From contig NZ_JAIVMC010000008.1 in NCBI RefSeq assembly GCF_020177265.1, forward strand, positions 186,001 through 250,000: a DNA stretch of 64,000 nucleotides, given 5' to 3'. Every line of letters begins with the position of its first letter. Position 1 is the first letter of the stretch. Below the pieces are notes generated by a model that had not been told where the DNA came from, searched no databases, and worked only from the letters and a program-made list of their open reading frames with translations. Made by a program: the position numbers and the translations under genes. Origin of the DNA: Pseudooceanicola marinus. GTDB lineage: Bacteria > Pseudomonadota > Alphaproteobacteria > Rhodobacterales > Rhodobacteraceae. Positions 17,026-25,434 of this stretch are shown piece after piece.

Positions 17026-17870
17026 TCGATCAACAGGCACCGCTGCTGGAGGTCGAGAACCTGCGCGTCAGCTTCGCCACGCCCACGGGGCCGGTGGAGG
17101 TGGTGAAAGGCCTCTCGTTCAACCTGGGCCGCGAGGAACGTCTGGGCATCGTCGGCGAAAGCGGGTCGGGCAAGTCGATGACCGGCCGCGCCATCCTGCG
17201 CCTGATCCGCGCCCCGGGCCGCCAGACGGCGGATGTGCTGCGCTTCGACGGGCTGGATCTGGCGGCCCAGAGCGCGCGGCAGATGCGCGGCATCCGGGGC
17301 GCGCGGATTTCCATGATCATGCAGGATCCGAAGTTCTCGTTGAACCCGGTGATGACCATCGGCGAACAGATCGCCGAGGCGCTGAAGGTGCATGAACGCC
17401 TGCCGCGCCGCGACCTGCAGGCCCGGGTGATCGAGATGCTGACCTCCGTGCGCATCAACGATCCCGAACGGGTGGCGCAGATGTACCCGCATGAGGTGTC
17501 GGGCGGCATGGGCCAGCGGGTGATGATCGCCATGATGCTGATCCCCCGCCCGCAGCTGCTGATCGCGGATGAACCGACCTCGGCGCTGGATGTCTCGGTG
17601 CAGGCCCAGGTGCTGGACCTGATCGAGGAGCTGGTGACCGGCAACGGCATGGGGCTGATCCTGATCTCCCACGACCTGAACCTGGTGGCGCGCTACTGCG
17701 ACCGCATCCTGGTGATGAACGCCGGCCGCGTCGTCGAAAGCTGCGCCGCTGCCGATCTGCACAAGGCGCAGCACCCCTACACCCAGGGTCTGCTGGCGGC
17801 GCAGCCACGGATGCAGGAAACCCGGGACGAGCTGCCCGTCCTCGACCGTACCGCAGGAGAAAGCACATGA
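17022..17870 (+). CDS. ABC transporter ATP-binding protein, DppD type
   Basis: 282-residue ATPase. The Walker A motif is GESGSGKS near residue 46, the Q-loop MQDPKFSLNP near 100, the signature SGGMGQR near 163 and Walker B LLIADEP near 184, with H-loop ISHD. The C-terminal oligopeptide extension (HPYTQGLLAAQP) is present. It lacks the four-Cys FeS cluster sometimes found at the end of DppD. The signature has GMGQR where GQRQR is usual, a mild deviation. ATGA overlaps join it to both neighbours. Confidence 0.92.
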   Translation: MIDQQAPLLEVENLRVSFATPTGPVEVVKGLSFNLGREERLGIVGESGSGKSMTGRAILRLIRAPGRQTADVLRFDGLDLAAQSARQMRGIRGARISMIMQDPKFSLNPVMTIGEQIAEALKVHERLPRRDLQARVIEMLTSVRINDPERVAQMYPHEVSGGMGQRVMIAMMLIPRPQLLIADEPTSALDVSVQAQVLDLIEELVTGNGMGLILISHDLNLVARYCDRILVMNAGRVVESCAAADLHKAQHPYTQGLLAAQPRMQETRDELPVLDRTAGEST

Positions 17871-18643
17871 CCGCTCCGGCGATTTCCCTCAAGGACGTGG
17901 ATATTTCCTACGGTGACACCAAGGTCGTCCGTGACGTGACCTTCGACGTGGCCGAGGGCGAGAGCTTTGCCCTTGTGGGCGAAAGCGGGTCGGGCAAGTC
18001 GACGGTGCTGAAGGCCATCGCGGGGCTGGCGCCGCAGTGGACCGGGGCGATCTCGGTCCTGGGCAAGCCGCGCGGGCATGGCCCCGACCGGGCCTTTTCC
18101 GAGACCTGCCAGATGGTGTTTCAGGATCCCTATGCCTCGCTGCACCCCAGAAAGACCATCGACACGGTGCTGTCCGAGCCGCTGGCCATCCACGGCATCG
18201 GCAAGCGCAGCGAGAAGGTGCTGGAGATGCTGGCGGCCGTGGGCCTCGACCGGCGGTTCCGTTTCCGCTTTCCGCACCAGCTGTCGGGCGGGCAGCGTCA
18301 GCGCGTGGCCATCGCCCGCGCCCTGATGCTGGAGCCGAAGGTGATGCTGCTGGATGAGCCGACCTCGGCGCTGGACGTGTCGGTGCAGGCGGAGATCCTG
18401 AACCTGCTGAAGCGCCTGCGCCGTGAACAGGGGCTGACCTACCTGATGGTCACCCACAACCTGCCCGTGGTCAGCTTCATGTGCGACCGCATGGCGGTGA
18501 TGAACAAGGGCCGCATCGTCGAGATCGCCCCCAAGACTGCGCTGTATGACGGCAGCTTTGCCGATCCCTACACGCGCGACCTGTATGCCGCTTCCGGCGG
18601 CAACCCCGATGCGCCTGCGCCGCTGGCCGCATCCGACAGCTGA
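17867..18643 (+). CDS. ABC transporter ATP-binding protein, DppF type
   Basis: 258-residue ATPase with Walker [10 protein letters not shown] near residue 40, Q-loop [13 protein letters not shown], signature LSGGQRQR near 141 and Walker B MLLDEP near 161, H-loop VTHN. The C-terminal tail is short compared with OppF or DppF of about 330 residues, but the nucleotide-binding core is intact. It partners the DppD-type ATPase to drive the importer. Four bases overlap the gene before it. The GAF gene follows after eight bases. Confidence 0.92.
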   Translation: MTAPAISLKDVDISYGDTKVVRDVTFDVAEGESFALVGESGSGKSTVLKAIAGLAPQWTGAISVLGKPRGHGPDRAFSETCQMVFQDPYASLHPRKTIDTVLSEPLAIHGIGKRSEKVLEMLAAVGLDRRFRFRFPHQLSGGQRQRVAIARALMLEPKVMLLDEPTSALDVSVQAEILNLLKRLRREQGLTYLMVTHNLPVVSFMCDRMAVMNKGRIVEIAPKTALYDGSFADPYTRDLYAASGGNPDAPAPLAASDS

Positions 18644-18651
18644 GGACTTCC

Positions 18652-19152
18652 ATGACCGACACGACCCGGGCGCTTGACGCCTTCACCGCCGAACTGACCG
18701 GCGCCACCAGCGAAGAAGCCGCCTTCGATGCGCTGTGCCGTCTGACCAAGGCCACGGTGGGGGCGAAGCTGTTCACCGTGATGACCTCGGACACCGAGGC
18801 GATGGTGGCGCGGCGCGCCTATACGGATGACGCCGAGAACTACCCGACTTCGGGTGAGAAACCGATCGAGATGAACCGCTGGTTCGACCAGGTGCTGACC
18901 CGGCAGGAGGCCTTCGTGTCCAACACCCTGGCCGACATCGACACGGTATTTCCCGATGCCGAGCTGATCGGCAAGCTGGGCTGCGGGTCGGTGGTGAACC
19001 TGCCGATCATCATGGGCGGCAAGGTCATCGCCACGATGAACATCCTGCACGAGGAAGGCTACTACACGGCCGAGCGCGTGGCGCAGATTCACGACACGCT
19101 GCGCCTTCCGGCCTTGGCTGCCTGTGCCGTGGCCATGCAACTGGCGCGCTGA
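18652..19152 (+). CDS. small GAF-domain protein
   Basis: 166 residues made up of one GAF domain and nothing else. The pattern LGCGSVVNLPIIMGGKVIATMNILHEEGYYT near residues 105-135 is the conserved core strand region of the family. GAF domains bind small ligands (cyclic nucleotides, amino acids, haem, NO) and usually regulate another protein; a free-standing one has no output domain of its own. It is the last gene of the peptide ABC operon, eight bases after the DppF-type gene, so it may sense the imported compound. Ligand and partner are unknown. Confidence 0.85.
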   Translation: MTDTTRALDAFTAELTGATSEEAAFDALCRLTKATVGAKLFTVMTSDTEAMVARRAYTDDAENYPTSGEKPIEMNRWFDQVLTRQEAFVSNTLADIDTVFPDAELIGKLGCGSVVNLPIIMGGKVIATMNILHEEGYYTAERVAQIHDTLRLPALAACAVAMQLAR

Positions 19153-19172
19153 GCGACTGAGCTTGCGAACGA

Positions 19173-19209
19173 AAAAGGCGCCGTCGACGGGCTGTCGGCG
19201 GCGCCTTTT
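19173..19209. terminator. bidirectional terminator
   Basis: A 16-bp stem with one G-T wobble (19173-19188 with 19194-19209), loop GGGCT, with A and T runs at the base. It lies between the convergent GAF and amidohydrolase genes. Confidence 0.85.
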
Positions 19210-19227
19210 GCGTGAACGGGGGCGGGC

Positions 19228-20262
19228 TCAGGTCGCCACGTCGCATCCCATGTAGCCGGTCATGAAGGCCACGAGGGAGGTCGTCAGGTCGGGCGACAGG
19301 TAGCCGCCTTCCTGCACCAGAACCGTCGGCAGCCCGGCATCGGCGATCATCCGGCCCGCGCGGGTGAAGCCGTCGAAGGTGACCTTCAGCCCCTTCAGCG
19401 GGTCGTTCTCATGGGCATCAAGCCCGAGGCTGAGGACCAGCGCATCGGGGGCGAACTCCGCCACCCGCGCCAGCGCCGTTTCCAGCGCCGCGCACCAGCC
19501 GTCATCGCCGGTGCTTTGCGCCAGCGGGATGTTCAGGTTGAACCCGTCCCCCGCGCCCGCGCCGGTCTCATGCGCGTGCCCGACGAAGAAGGGGTAGTAG
19601 GTTTCGGGCGTGGCATGGACGGAGACGAAGAGCACGTCGTCACGTTCATAGAAGATGTCCTGGGTGCCGTTGCCGTGGTGCACGTCGATGTCCAGCACCG
19701 CGACCCGTTGGTGGCGCGTCTTCAGCGTTTCGGCGGCCACCGCGGCGCAGTTCAGCATGCAGTGCCCCGCCACCACGTCTGCGGAGCTGTGGTGCCCCGG
19801 CGGACGGCAGAGGGCATAGGCGCTGCGGTCACCCTCCAGCACGGCGCGGGCGGCAGCATGGGCGGCGGCCACGGCCCCCAGGGTGGCCTCCCAGCTATGC
19901 TCGGCCAGCGGGGCGGAGGTGTCGCCCATGTGCCAGCCGGCGCGGCCGATGATGTGCTTGGGGTAGGTGCGTTCCTTGTTCAGGGCATGCACATTGGGCA
20001 CCACCTCCGGCCCGGCGTCGGGCAGGGTCTGCCATTCGGCCCAGCCGGTTTCGAGGAAGGTCAGGAGCTCCGTGGTGTGCACCGTTTCCAGGATCTCGCG
20101 CGGGGCGGGATCGGGTTCGGTCACCGGAAGGTCCAGCTGGTCCAGCCCGGCCAGAAGCAGGCGCGCGCGTTCCGCCTGTTCGGCGTTGCGGGCGATGCGG
20201 CCCAGGGAGATGCGGAAGACCGGGTCATGGGCCTCGGTCGCCTTGGCGTAATAGCATTTCAT
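19228..20262 (-). CDS. histone-deacetylase-family amidohydrolase (acetylpolyamine amidohydrolase-like)
   Basis: 344-residue zinc deacetylase of the HDAC superfamily. It shows the YYAKATEAHDP start, CRPPGHHSS with the catalytic His pair near residue 152, the zinc-binding DIDVHHGNGTQ near 193 and LSLGLDAHENDP with the second Asp near 275. Bacterial members remove acetyl groups from polyamines or other N-acyl small molecules rather than histones. The start overlaps the end of the GntR gene by four bases (ATGA), so regulator and enzyme are co-translated. The divergent ABC system probably supplies the N-acyl substrate; this link is inference. Confidence 0.9.
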   Translation of the reverse strand: MKCYYAKATEAHDPVFRISLGRIARNAEQAERARLLLAGLDQLDLPVTEPDPAPREILETVHTTELLTFLETGWAEWQTLPDAGPEVVPNVHALNKERTYPKHIIGRAGWHMGDTSAPLAEHSWEATLGAVAAAHAAARAVLEGDRSAYALCRPPGHHSSADVVAGHCMLNCAAVAAETLKTRHQRVAVLDIDVHHGNGTQDIFYERDDVLFVSVHATPETYYPFFVGHAHETGAGAGDGFNLNIPLAQSTGDDGWCAALETALARVAEFAPDALVLSLGLDAHENDPLKGLKVTFDGFTRAGRMIADAGLPTVLVQEGGYLSPDLTTSLVAFMTGYMGCDVAT

Positions 20263-20975
20263 GTCCTGCCGGCCTCCTGCTGTTGCTGGGCTTCGATATG
20301 GGCCGTAACCAGGTCCTTGGCGACGCCGATGTGATAGGCGATGGCCGCAGCGGCGGCATCTGCGTCACCCGCGGCGATGGCCGCGATGATCGGCTCATGC
20401 GTCTCGGCCATGCGGTGCGCATCGTCGTAAAGGCGCCCGATCACCAGAAGGCCCAGCTTCGTTTCATTGGAAATCTGGTCGAAGACCTGCAGGAAGCGCC
20501 GGTTGCCGGATCCTTCGCAGATCAGCCGGTGGAACTGCATGTCGGCCGACACATGGGCCATCATCTCGGCGTCCTCGTCGGCCAGCCGGTGCAATTCGGC
20601 CATCTGGGCACGCAGGCCGGGTAGGGCGCCCGGGTTGGTTTCCGTCAGGGCGCGCACGGCGGCCGTCTCGATCACGATGCGCAGCTCGTAGAGCTCGCGG
20701 ATCGAGGTGGCGGAAATCACGTGGACGAAGAAGCCGCGGTTGGCGCGGTATTCCACCAGGCCCGAGCTTTCCAGCAGGCGCAGCGCCTCGCGGACGGGGG
20801 CGCGCGACAGGTCCATCTGGCGGGCGATCTGGGATTCGGCCAGCCGCTCGCCGGGGCGGATCGCGCCCGACAGGATGGCATTGACCAGCGAATGGGCGAC
20901 CCGGTCGACCAGGCCATCCCGGCTGAGGGGCAGGAACGGGTAGGCCTCAGTCACGGCGCTGGTGTCCCGGGTCAT
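20259..20975 (-). CDS. GntR-family regulator (FCD domain)
   Basis: About 238 residues. A winged helix at the N-terminus (ESQIARQMDLSRAPVREALRLLESSGLV near residues 45-75) is followed by an FCD all-helical effector domain with the acidic and His metal-ligand pattern of the family. The ATG at 20975 was taken as start; a TTG six codons earlier (20993) has a weak GAG site and cannot be excluded. It probably controls the divergent aldolase/ABC operon and its own operon with the amidohydrolase. An inverted repeat at 21022-21038 lies between the two. Confidence 0.9.
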   Translation of the reverse strand: MTRDTSAVTEAYPFLPLSRDGLVDRVAHSLVNAILSGAIRPGERLAESQIARQMDLSRAPVREALRLLESSGLVEYRANRGFFVHVISATSIRELYELRIVIETAAVRALTETNPGALPGLRAQMAELHRLADEDAEMMAHVSADMQFHRLICEGSGNRRFLQVFDQISNETKLGLLVIGRLYDDAHRMAETHEPIIAAIAAGDADAAAAAIAYHIGVAKDLVTAHIEAQQQQEAGRT

Positions 20976-21021
20976 GGGGCGTCCAAATCTCAATCATCTC
21001 AGGACCTGACTATCTGTCGTT

Positions 21022-21038
21022 TTGTCGGCTGTCGACAA
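21022..21038. promoter_or_regulatory. inverted repeat, candidate GntR operator
   Basis: TTGTCG-GCTGT-CGACAA, perfect 6-bp arms with a 5-base spacer, in the divergent space. A TTGACT at about 21044 could be the -35 of the rightward operon, so a bound repressor would sit next to it. Confidence 0.45.
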
Positions 21039-21119
21039 TCTTCTTGACTCAAGCGCCTTCAGGCAATCTCTTTTACGTGAACCGACGATCCGAAGCTGAT
21101 CCGAAAGGCAGAGCCGCCC

Positions 21120-21944
21120 ATGACCACGCTTTCCAGGCCGATGCCCGAAGAATCCATGTCGCTCGGGGGAGGGGACACCTCCGCCGCGCAGAGCCCGAAG
21201 ACCGAGGCCGAGATCCGTCGCGATCTGGCCGCCGCCTATCGGGTGATCGCGCTGAAGGGGATGGACGACGGGATCTACACCCATATTTCCGCCCGGCTGC
21301 CCGACGGGCCCGAGGGGCAGAAACGTTTCCTGCTGAACCCATTCGGCCTGATGTTTGACGAGGTGACGGTCAGCAACCTGGTGACGGTGGACGAAGAGGG
21401 CGCGATCCTCGACGATCCCTATGGCCACGGGGTGAACGCCGCCGGCTTCACCATCCATTCCGCCGTCCACATGGCGCGTCACGATGCGGCCTGCGTGCTG
21501 CACACCCACACCGTGGCCGGTGTCGCCGTCAGTTCGGTCCGTGAGGGGCTGATGTCGCTGAACCAGTGGTCGGCGCAGTTCCATGACGCCATCGCCTACC
21601 ACGACTACGAGGGCATCGCCCTGAACCTGGAAGAACGGCAGCGCATCATCGCCGACCTGGGCCACCTCAACGTGCTGATGCTGCGCAACCACGGCACGCT
21701 GGTCTGCGGCCGGTCCGTGGCCGAGGCGGTGAAGCTGGCGCTGAACCTGGAACGGTCGTGCAAGGCCCAGGTGGCGGCCCTGTCGATGGGGCTGACGCCC
21801 GATCCGCTGTCCGACGAGGTGGCCGCCCATACGGCCGGGCAATATGCCCGCGCCTACGACAAGATCGAGGCCTCGGGGCAGGACCCCGAATGGGCGTCTA
21901 TCCTACGGCTGCTGGACCGGGAGGCTCCCGGCTACATCGCCTGA
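21120..21944 (+). CDS. class II aldolase/adducin-family protein
   Basis: 274 residues. The family zinc site is visible as HTHTV near residue 127 with a further His in LRNHGTLVCG near 186. Members are aldolases, decarboxylases or epimerases of sugar-phosphate-like compounds (fuculose-phosphate aldolase, ribulose-phosphate 4-epimerase); adducin-like members often lack known activity. The N-terminal 30 residues are poorly conserved and a later Met could be the start. It is first in the operon with the second peptide-type ABC system and a GhrA-like dehydrogenase, which suggests catabolism of a hydroxyacid-like product. The substrate is unknown. Confidence 0.9.
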   Translation: MTTLSRPMPEESMSLGGGDTSAAQSPKTEAEIRRDLAAAYRVIALKGMDDGIYTHISARLPDGPEGQKRFLLNPFGLMFDEVTVSNLVTVDEEGAILDDPYGHGVNAAGFTIHSAVHMARHDAACVLHTHTVAGVAVSSVREGLMSLNQWSAQFHDAIAYHDYEGIALNLEERQRIIADLGHLNVLMLRNHGTLVCGRSVAEAVKLALNLERSCKAQVAALSMGLTPDPLSDEVAAHTAGQYARAYDKIEASGQDPEWASILRLLDREAPGYIA

Positions 21945-22005
21945 ATTCAAACCGAGGCCCGGCAAACCGGGTCCGACAAACCCCAAACCAACAGGGAAAA
22001 CCAAG

Positions 22006-23550
22006 ATGAAACTTCTGAAGGCAACGACTTTCCTCGTCGCCGCCAGCATGGCGACCGGCGCTGTGGCGCAACAGGACGGCGGACGGCTCGACCTGATCGT
22101 ACAGCCGGAACCCCCCAGCCTGATGCTGGGCTTGGTGCAGAACGCACCGACCCAGATGGTGGCCGGCCAGATCTACGAAGGCCTGCTGCGCTACAACACC
22201 GATCTGGAGCCGCAGCCCTCGCTGGCGAAGGAATGGAGCATCTCGGAAGACGGGATGACCTATACCTTCATCCTGAACGAAGGCGTCACCTGGCATGACG
22301 GAGAGCCCTTCTCGTCGGAGGACGTGATCTTCTCCACCAAGTTCCTGCAGGACAACCACGCGCGTTTCCGCGGCGCCTTCTCCCACGTGGAAAGCGTCGA
22401 GGCGCCGGATGCCAACACCATCGTCATCACCATGAAGGAACCCTACGGCCCCTTCATCAACGCCTTCGAGGCGGGCTCCATGCCCATCGTGCCCAAGCAC
22501 ATCTACGAAGGCACCGACTATGCCACGAACGAGATGAACGCCACGCCGATCGGCACCGGCCCCTATGAGTTCGTGGAGTGGGAAAAGGGCAGCTACATTC
22601 ACCTGACGAAGAACGAGGACTACTACCTCGACGGGCTGCCGCATATCGATGATCTCTACTACCGCGTGGTGCCCGATGCGGCCTCCCGCGCCGTGGCCTT
22701 CGAAACCGGCGAGGTCGATGTGCTGCCCGGTGGCGCCGTGGAAAACTGGGACGTGGCGCGGCTGACCGAGATGGACAACGTCTGCTCCAGCTCCAAGGGC
22801 TGGGAATTCTTCGCCCCCCACGCCTGGATGTGGCTGAACAACCGCGAAGGGCCGACCGCCGACAAGCGGTTCCGCCAGGCCGTCATGTTCGCCATGGACC
22901 GCGAATTCGTGAAGGACGTGGTCTGGAACGGCTTCGGCACCGTGCCGACGGGCCCCGTGTCGTCGAAGACCAACTTCTACACCGACGACGTGCCGCAGTA
23001 CCCCTACGACCCCGAGAAGGCGAAGGAACTGCTGGACGAGATGGGCTATGACGGCACCCCCGTCCGCCTGCTGCCGCTGCCCTATGGCGAGACCTGGCAA
23101 CGCTGGGCCGAAGCGGTGAAGCAGAACCTGGGCGAGGTCGGCGTCGAGGTTGAGATCGACAGCGCCGACGTCGCGGGCTGGAACGAGAAGACGGCCAACT
23201 GGGACTACGACATGGCCTTCACCTATCTCTACCAGTACGGCGATCCGGCCCTGGGCGTGGCGCGGAACTACGTCGAGAGCCAGATCAAGAAGGGCAGCCC
23301 CTGGAACAACGTCGAGGGCTACGTGAACCCCGAGCTGGACGCGCTGTGGGAACAGGCCGCCGTCGAGCCCGACAACGAGAAGCGCCAGGAGCTCTACACC
23401 GAGATCCAGCAGCAGATCGTGGAAGACGTGCCCGTCGCCTGGCTGCTCGAGATCGAGTTCCCGACGATCTATCGCTGCAACGTCAAGAACCTGATCACCA
23501 CGGGGATCGGTCTGAACGACGGCCTGCGCGACGCCTGGATCGAAGAGTAA
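22006..23550 (+). CDS. ABC transporter substrate-binding protein, family 5
   Basis: 514-residue solute-binding protein of the DppA type. The signal peptide (MKLLKATTFLVAASMATGAVA) ends near residue 22. Typical blocks follow: GQIYEGLLRYNTDLEPQPSL near residue 55, LNEGVTWHDGEPFSSEDV near 90, and FRQAVMFAMDREFVKDVVW near 290. Two Cys in the mature part could form a disulfide. The ATG at 22006 is used; the frame runs open upstream into the aldolase gene but lacks family character there. It delivers a peptide-like solute to the permeases that follow. Confidence 0.93.
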   Translation: MKLLKATTFLVAASMATGAVAQQDGGRLDLIVQPEPPSLMLGLVQNAPTQMVAGQIYEGLLRYNTDLEPQPSLAKEWSISEDGMTYTFILNEGVTWHDGEPFSSEDVIFSTKFLQDNHARFRGAFSHVESVEAPDANTIVITMKEPYGPFINAFEAGSMPIVPKHIYEGTDYATNEMNATPIGTGPYEFVEWEKGSYIHLTKNEDYYLDGLPHIDDLYYRVVPDAASRAVAFETGEVDVLPGGAVENWDVARLTEMDNVCSSSKGWEFFAPHAWMWLNNREGPTADKRFRQAVMFAMDREFVKDVVWNGFGTVPTGPVSSKTNFYTDDVPQYPYDPEKAKELLDEMGYDGTPVRLLPLPYGETWQRWAEAVKQNLGEVGVEVEIDSADVAGWNEKTANWDYDMAFTYLYQYGDPALGVARNYVESQIKKGSPWNNVEGYVNPELDALWEQAAVEPDNEKRQELYTEIQQQIVEDVPVAWLLEIEFPTIYRCNVKNLITTGIGLNDGLRDAWIEE

Positions 23551-23614
23551 ATCCTGATATCGGGAGGGGCGGCGCTGCCGTCGCCTCTCCCCAAGACCAA
23601 ACGGGAGGCTGGCC

Positions 23615-24592
23615 ATGGCCATTGCCGGAGCGATCTTGTCGCGTCTGCTGAAGGCGGCGATCACACTACTTGCCATCGCGATCCTGAACTTCTTCCTGGT
23701 CCATGCGGCCCCCGGTGACCCGGCGGCGGTGCTGGCAGGCGAAGCGGGCGCGGCGGACGAACAGATGATCGCGGATCTTCGGGCGCAGTTCGGGCTGGAT
23801 CAGCCCTTCTACGTCCAGCTGGCGCGCTACGTCGGCAATATCGTCACCCTCGACCTCGGCTATTCCTTCCGCCAGGGCCAGCCGGTGCTGGAGCTGATCC
23901 TGGAGCGGCTGCCGGCGACACTGATCCTGACGCTGACGGCCTTCTGGATCTCCCTCGTGGCGGGGGTGGCGCTTGGCGTCGCAGCCTCGGCGCGGGTGGG
24001 GAAGTTCACGGACACGCTGATCACCGGCACGGCGCTGCTGTTCTACGCCACGCCGCTTTACTGGGCCGCGCTGATGGCGGTGCTGGTCTTCTCGGTGCAG
24101 CTCGGCTGGCTGCCCGGCTTCGGCTATGAAACCGTCGGCAGCGGCTTCGGCGGGCTGGCGCGGGCGCTGGACATCCTGAAGCACCTGATCCTGCCGGCGC
24201 TGACGCTGGGGCTGTTCTTCATGGCGGTCTACATGCGCATGACCCGGGCCTCGATGCTGGAGGTGGCGCAGCAGGACTTCGTGAAGACCGCACGGGCCAA
24301 GGGCCTGAACCCGGCCACCATCCGGCGCCGCCACATCCTGCGCAACGCGCTGCTGCCCGTCGTCACCCTTGCGGGCCTGCAGGCCGGGCAGCTGGTCGGG
24401 GGCGCGGTGCTGACCGAGACGGTCTTCGCCTGGCCGGGTATCGGCCGGCTGATGTTCGAAAGCCTCGCGGCGCGTGACTACAACACCATCCTCGGGGTCT
24501 TCCTCGTCTCGGCCGCCATGGTCATCGTCTTCAACATCCTGACGGACCTGGTCTACCGGCTGATCGACCCGCGGATCGGACACAAGGCATAA
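23615..24592 (+). CDS. ABC transporter permease, DppB type
   Basis: 325 residues with the N-terminal membrane helix, PGDPAAVLAGEAGA, and FGLDQPFYVQLARYVGNIVTLDLGYSFRQGQPV typical of DppB. The EAA loop is near residue 225 (DFVKTARAKGLNPATIRRRHILRNA). A strong GGGAGG precedes the ATG. It forms the membrane channel with the next gene product. Two bases separate it from the DppC-type gene. Confidence 0.93.
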   Translation: MAIAGAILSRLLKAAITLLAIAILNFFLVHAAPGDPAAVLAGEAGAADEQMIADLRAQFGLDQPFYVQLARYVGNIVTLDLGYSFRQGQPVLELILERLPATLILTLTAFWISLVAGVALGVAASARVGKFTDTLITGTALLFYATPLYWAALMAVLVFSVQLGWLPGFGYETVGSGFGGLARALDILKHLILPALTLGLFFMAVYMRMTRASMLEVAQQDFVKTARAKGLNPATIRRRHILRNALLPVVTLAGLQAGQLVGGAVLTETVFAWPGIGRLMFESLAARDYNTILGVFLVSAAMVIVFNILTDLVYRLIDPRIGHKA

Positions 24593-24594
24593 TC

Positions 24595-25434
24595 ATGACA
24601 CTCTGGAAACGCTTCCTCACGAACCGCGGCGCCCTTTTGGGGCTGGCGATCCTGATCGCGGTGATCGCCGTGGCCCTGCTGGCGCCCGTCCTCTATCCGC
24701 GTGGCCCCTGGGCCATGGTGCAACGGCCCTTCCTGGTGCCCTTCAGCACCGACGGGCTGCCGCTTGGCACCGATACCCTGGGCCGTGACGTGCTGGCCGG
24801 GCTGGTCTACGGCGCCCGGGTGTCGCTGCTGGTCGGGCTGGTCTCCACCCTGATGGCGCTGCTGATCGGCGTGCCTCTTGGCGCGCTGGCGGGCTTTTAC
24901 GGCAAATGGGTCGATGAAGGCGCCATGCGCTTCACCGAGTTCTTCCAGACCATCCCCAACTTCGCCCTGGCCATCGTGCTGGTGGCGATCCTGGAGCCCA
25001 CGCTGACCTCGATCACTATCGCCATTGCCATCGTCTCCTGGCCACCGGTGGCGCGCCTGGTGCGGGCCGAGGTGATGTCGGTGACCAAACGCGAATACGT
25101 CGACGCCGCCCGCCTGGCCGGCCTGTCCAACCTGTCGATCCTGGTGCGTCAGGTGCTGCCCAACACCGTGTCGCCGATCATCGTCATGGCCTCGCTGATG
25201 GTGGCCACGGCGATCCTGCTGGAAAGCTCGCTGTCCTTCCTCGGCCTGGGCGATCCCAACATCATGTCCTGGGGGTTCCAGATCGGGGCGGCGCGCACGG
25301 TGATCCGCTCCGCCTGGTGGCTGTCCTTCTTCCCCGGCGTGGCGATCGTGCTGACGGTGCTGGCGCTGAACCTGATCGGCGAGGGGCTCAACGATGCCCT
25401 GAACCCCCACCTGTCGCGAAAGGGCCGGTCATGA
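24595..25434 (+). CDS. ABC transporter permease, DppC type
   Basis: 279 residues. GTDTLGRDVLAGLVYGAR near residue 62 is the DppC hallmark and the EAA loop reads REYVDAARLAGLSNLSILVRQVLP near 165. Membrane segments cover the rest. Its stop overlaps the start of the ATPase gene (ATGA). It is the second half of the permease pair of this importer. Confidence 0.93.
   Translation: MTLWKRFLTNRGALLGLAILIAVIAVALLAPVLYPRGPWAMVQRPFLVPFSTDGLPLGTDTLGRDVLAGLVYGARVSLLVGLVSTLMALLIGVPLGALAGFYGKWVDEGAMRFTEFFQTIPNFALAIVLVAILEPTLTSITIAIAIVSWPPVARLVRAEVMSVTKREYVDAARLAGLSNLSILVRQVLPNTVSPIIVMASLMVATAILLESSLSFLGLGDPNIMSWGFQIGAARTVIRSAWWLSFFPGVAIVLTVLALNLIGEGLNDALNPHLSRKGRS

Noticed and set aside
19228-20262. true histone deacetylase
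   Set aside because: Bacterial relatives with this N-terminus act on small N-acyl compounds; there is no histone substrate.
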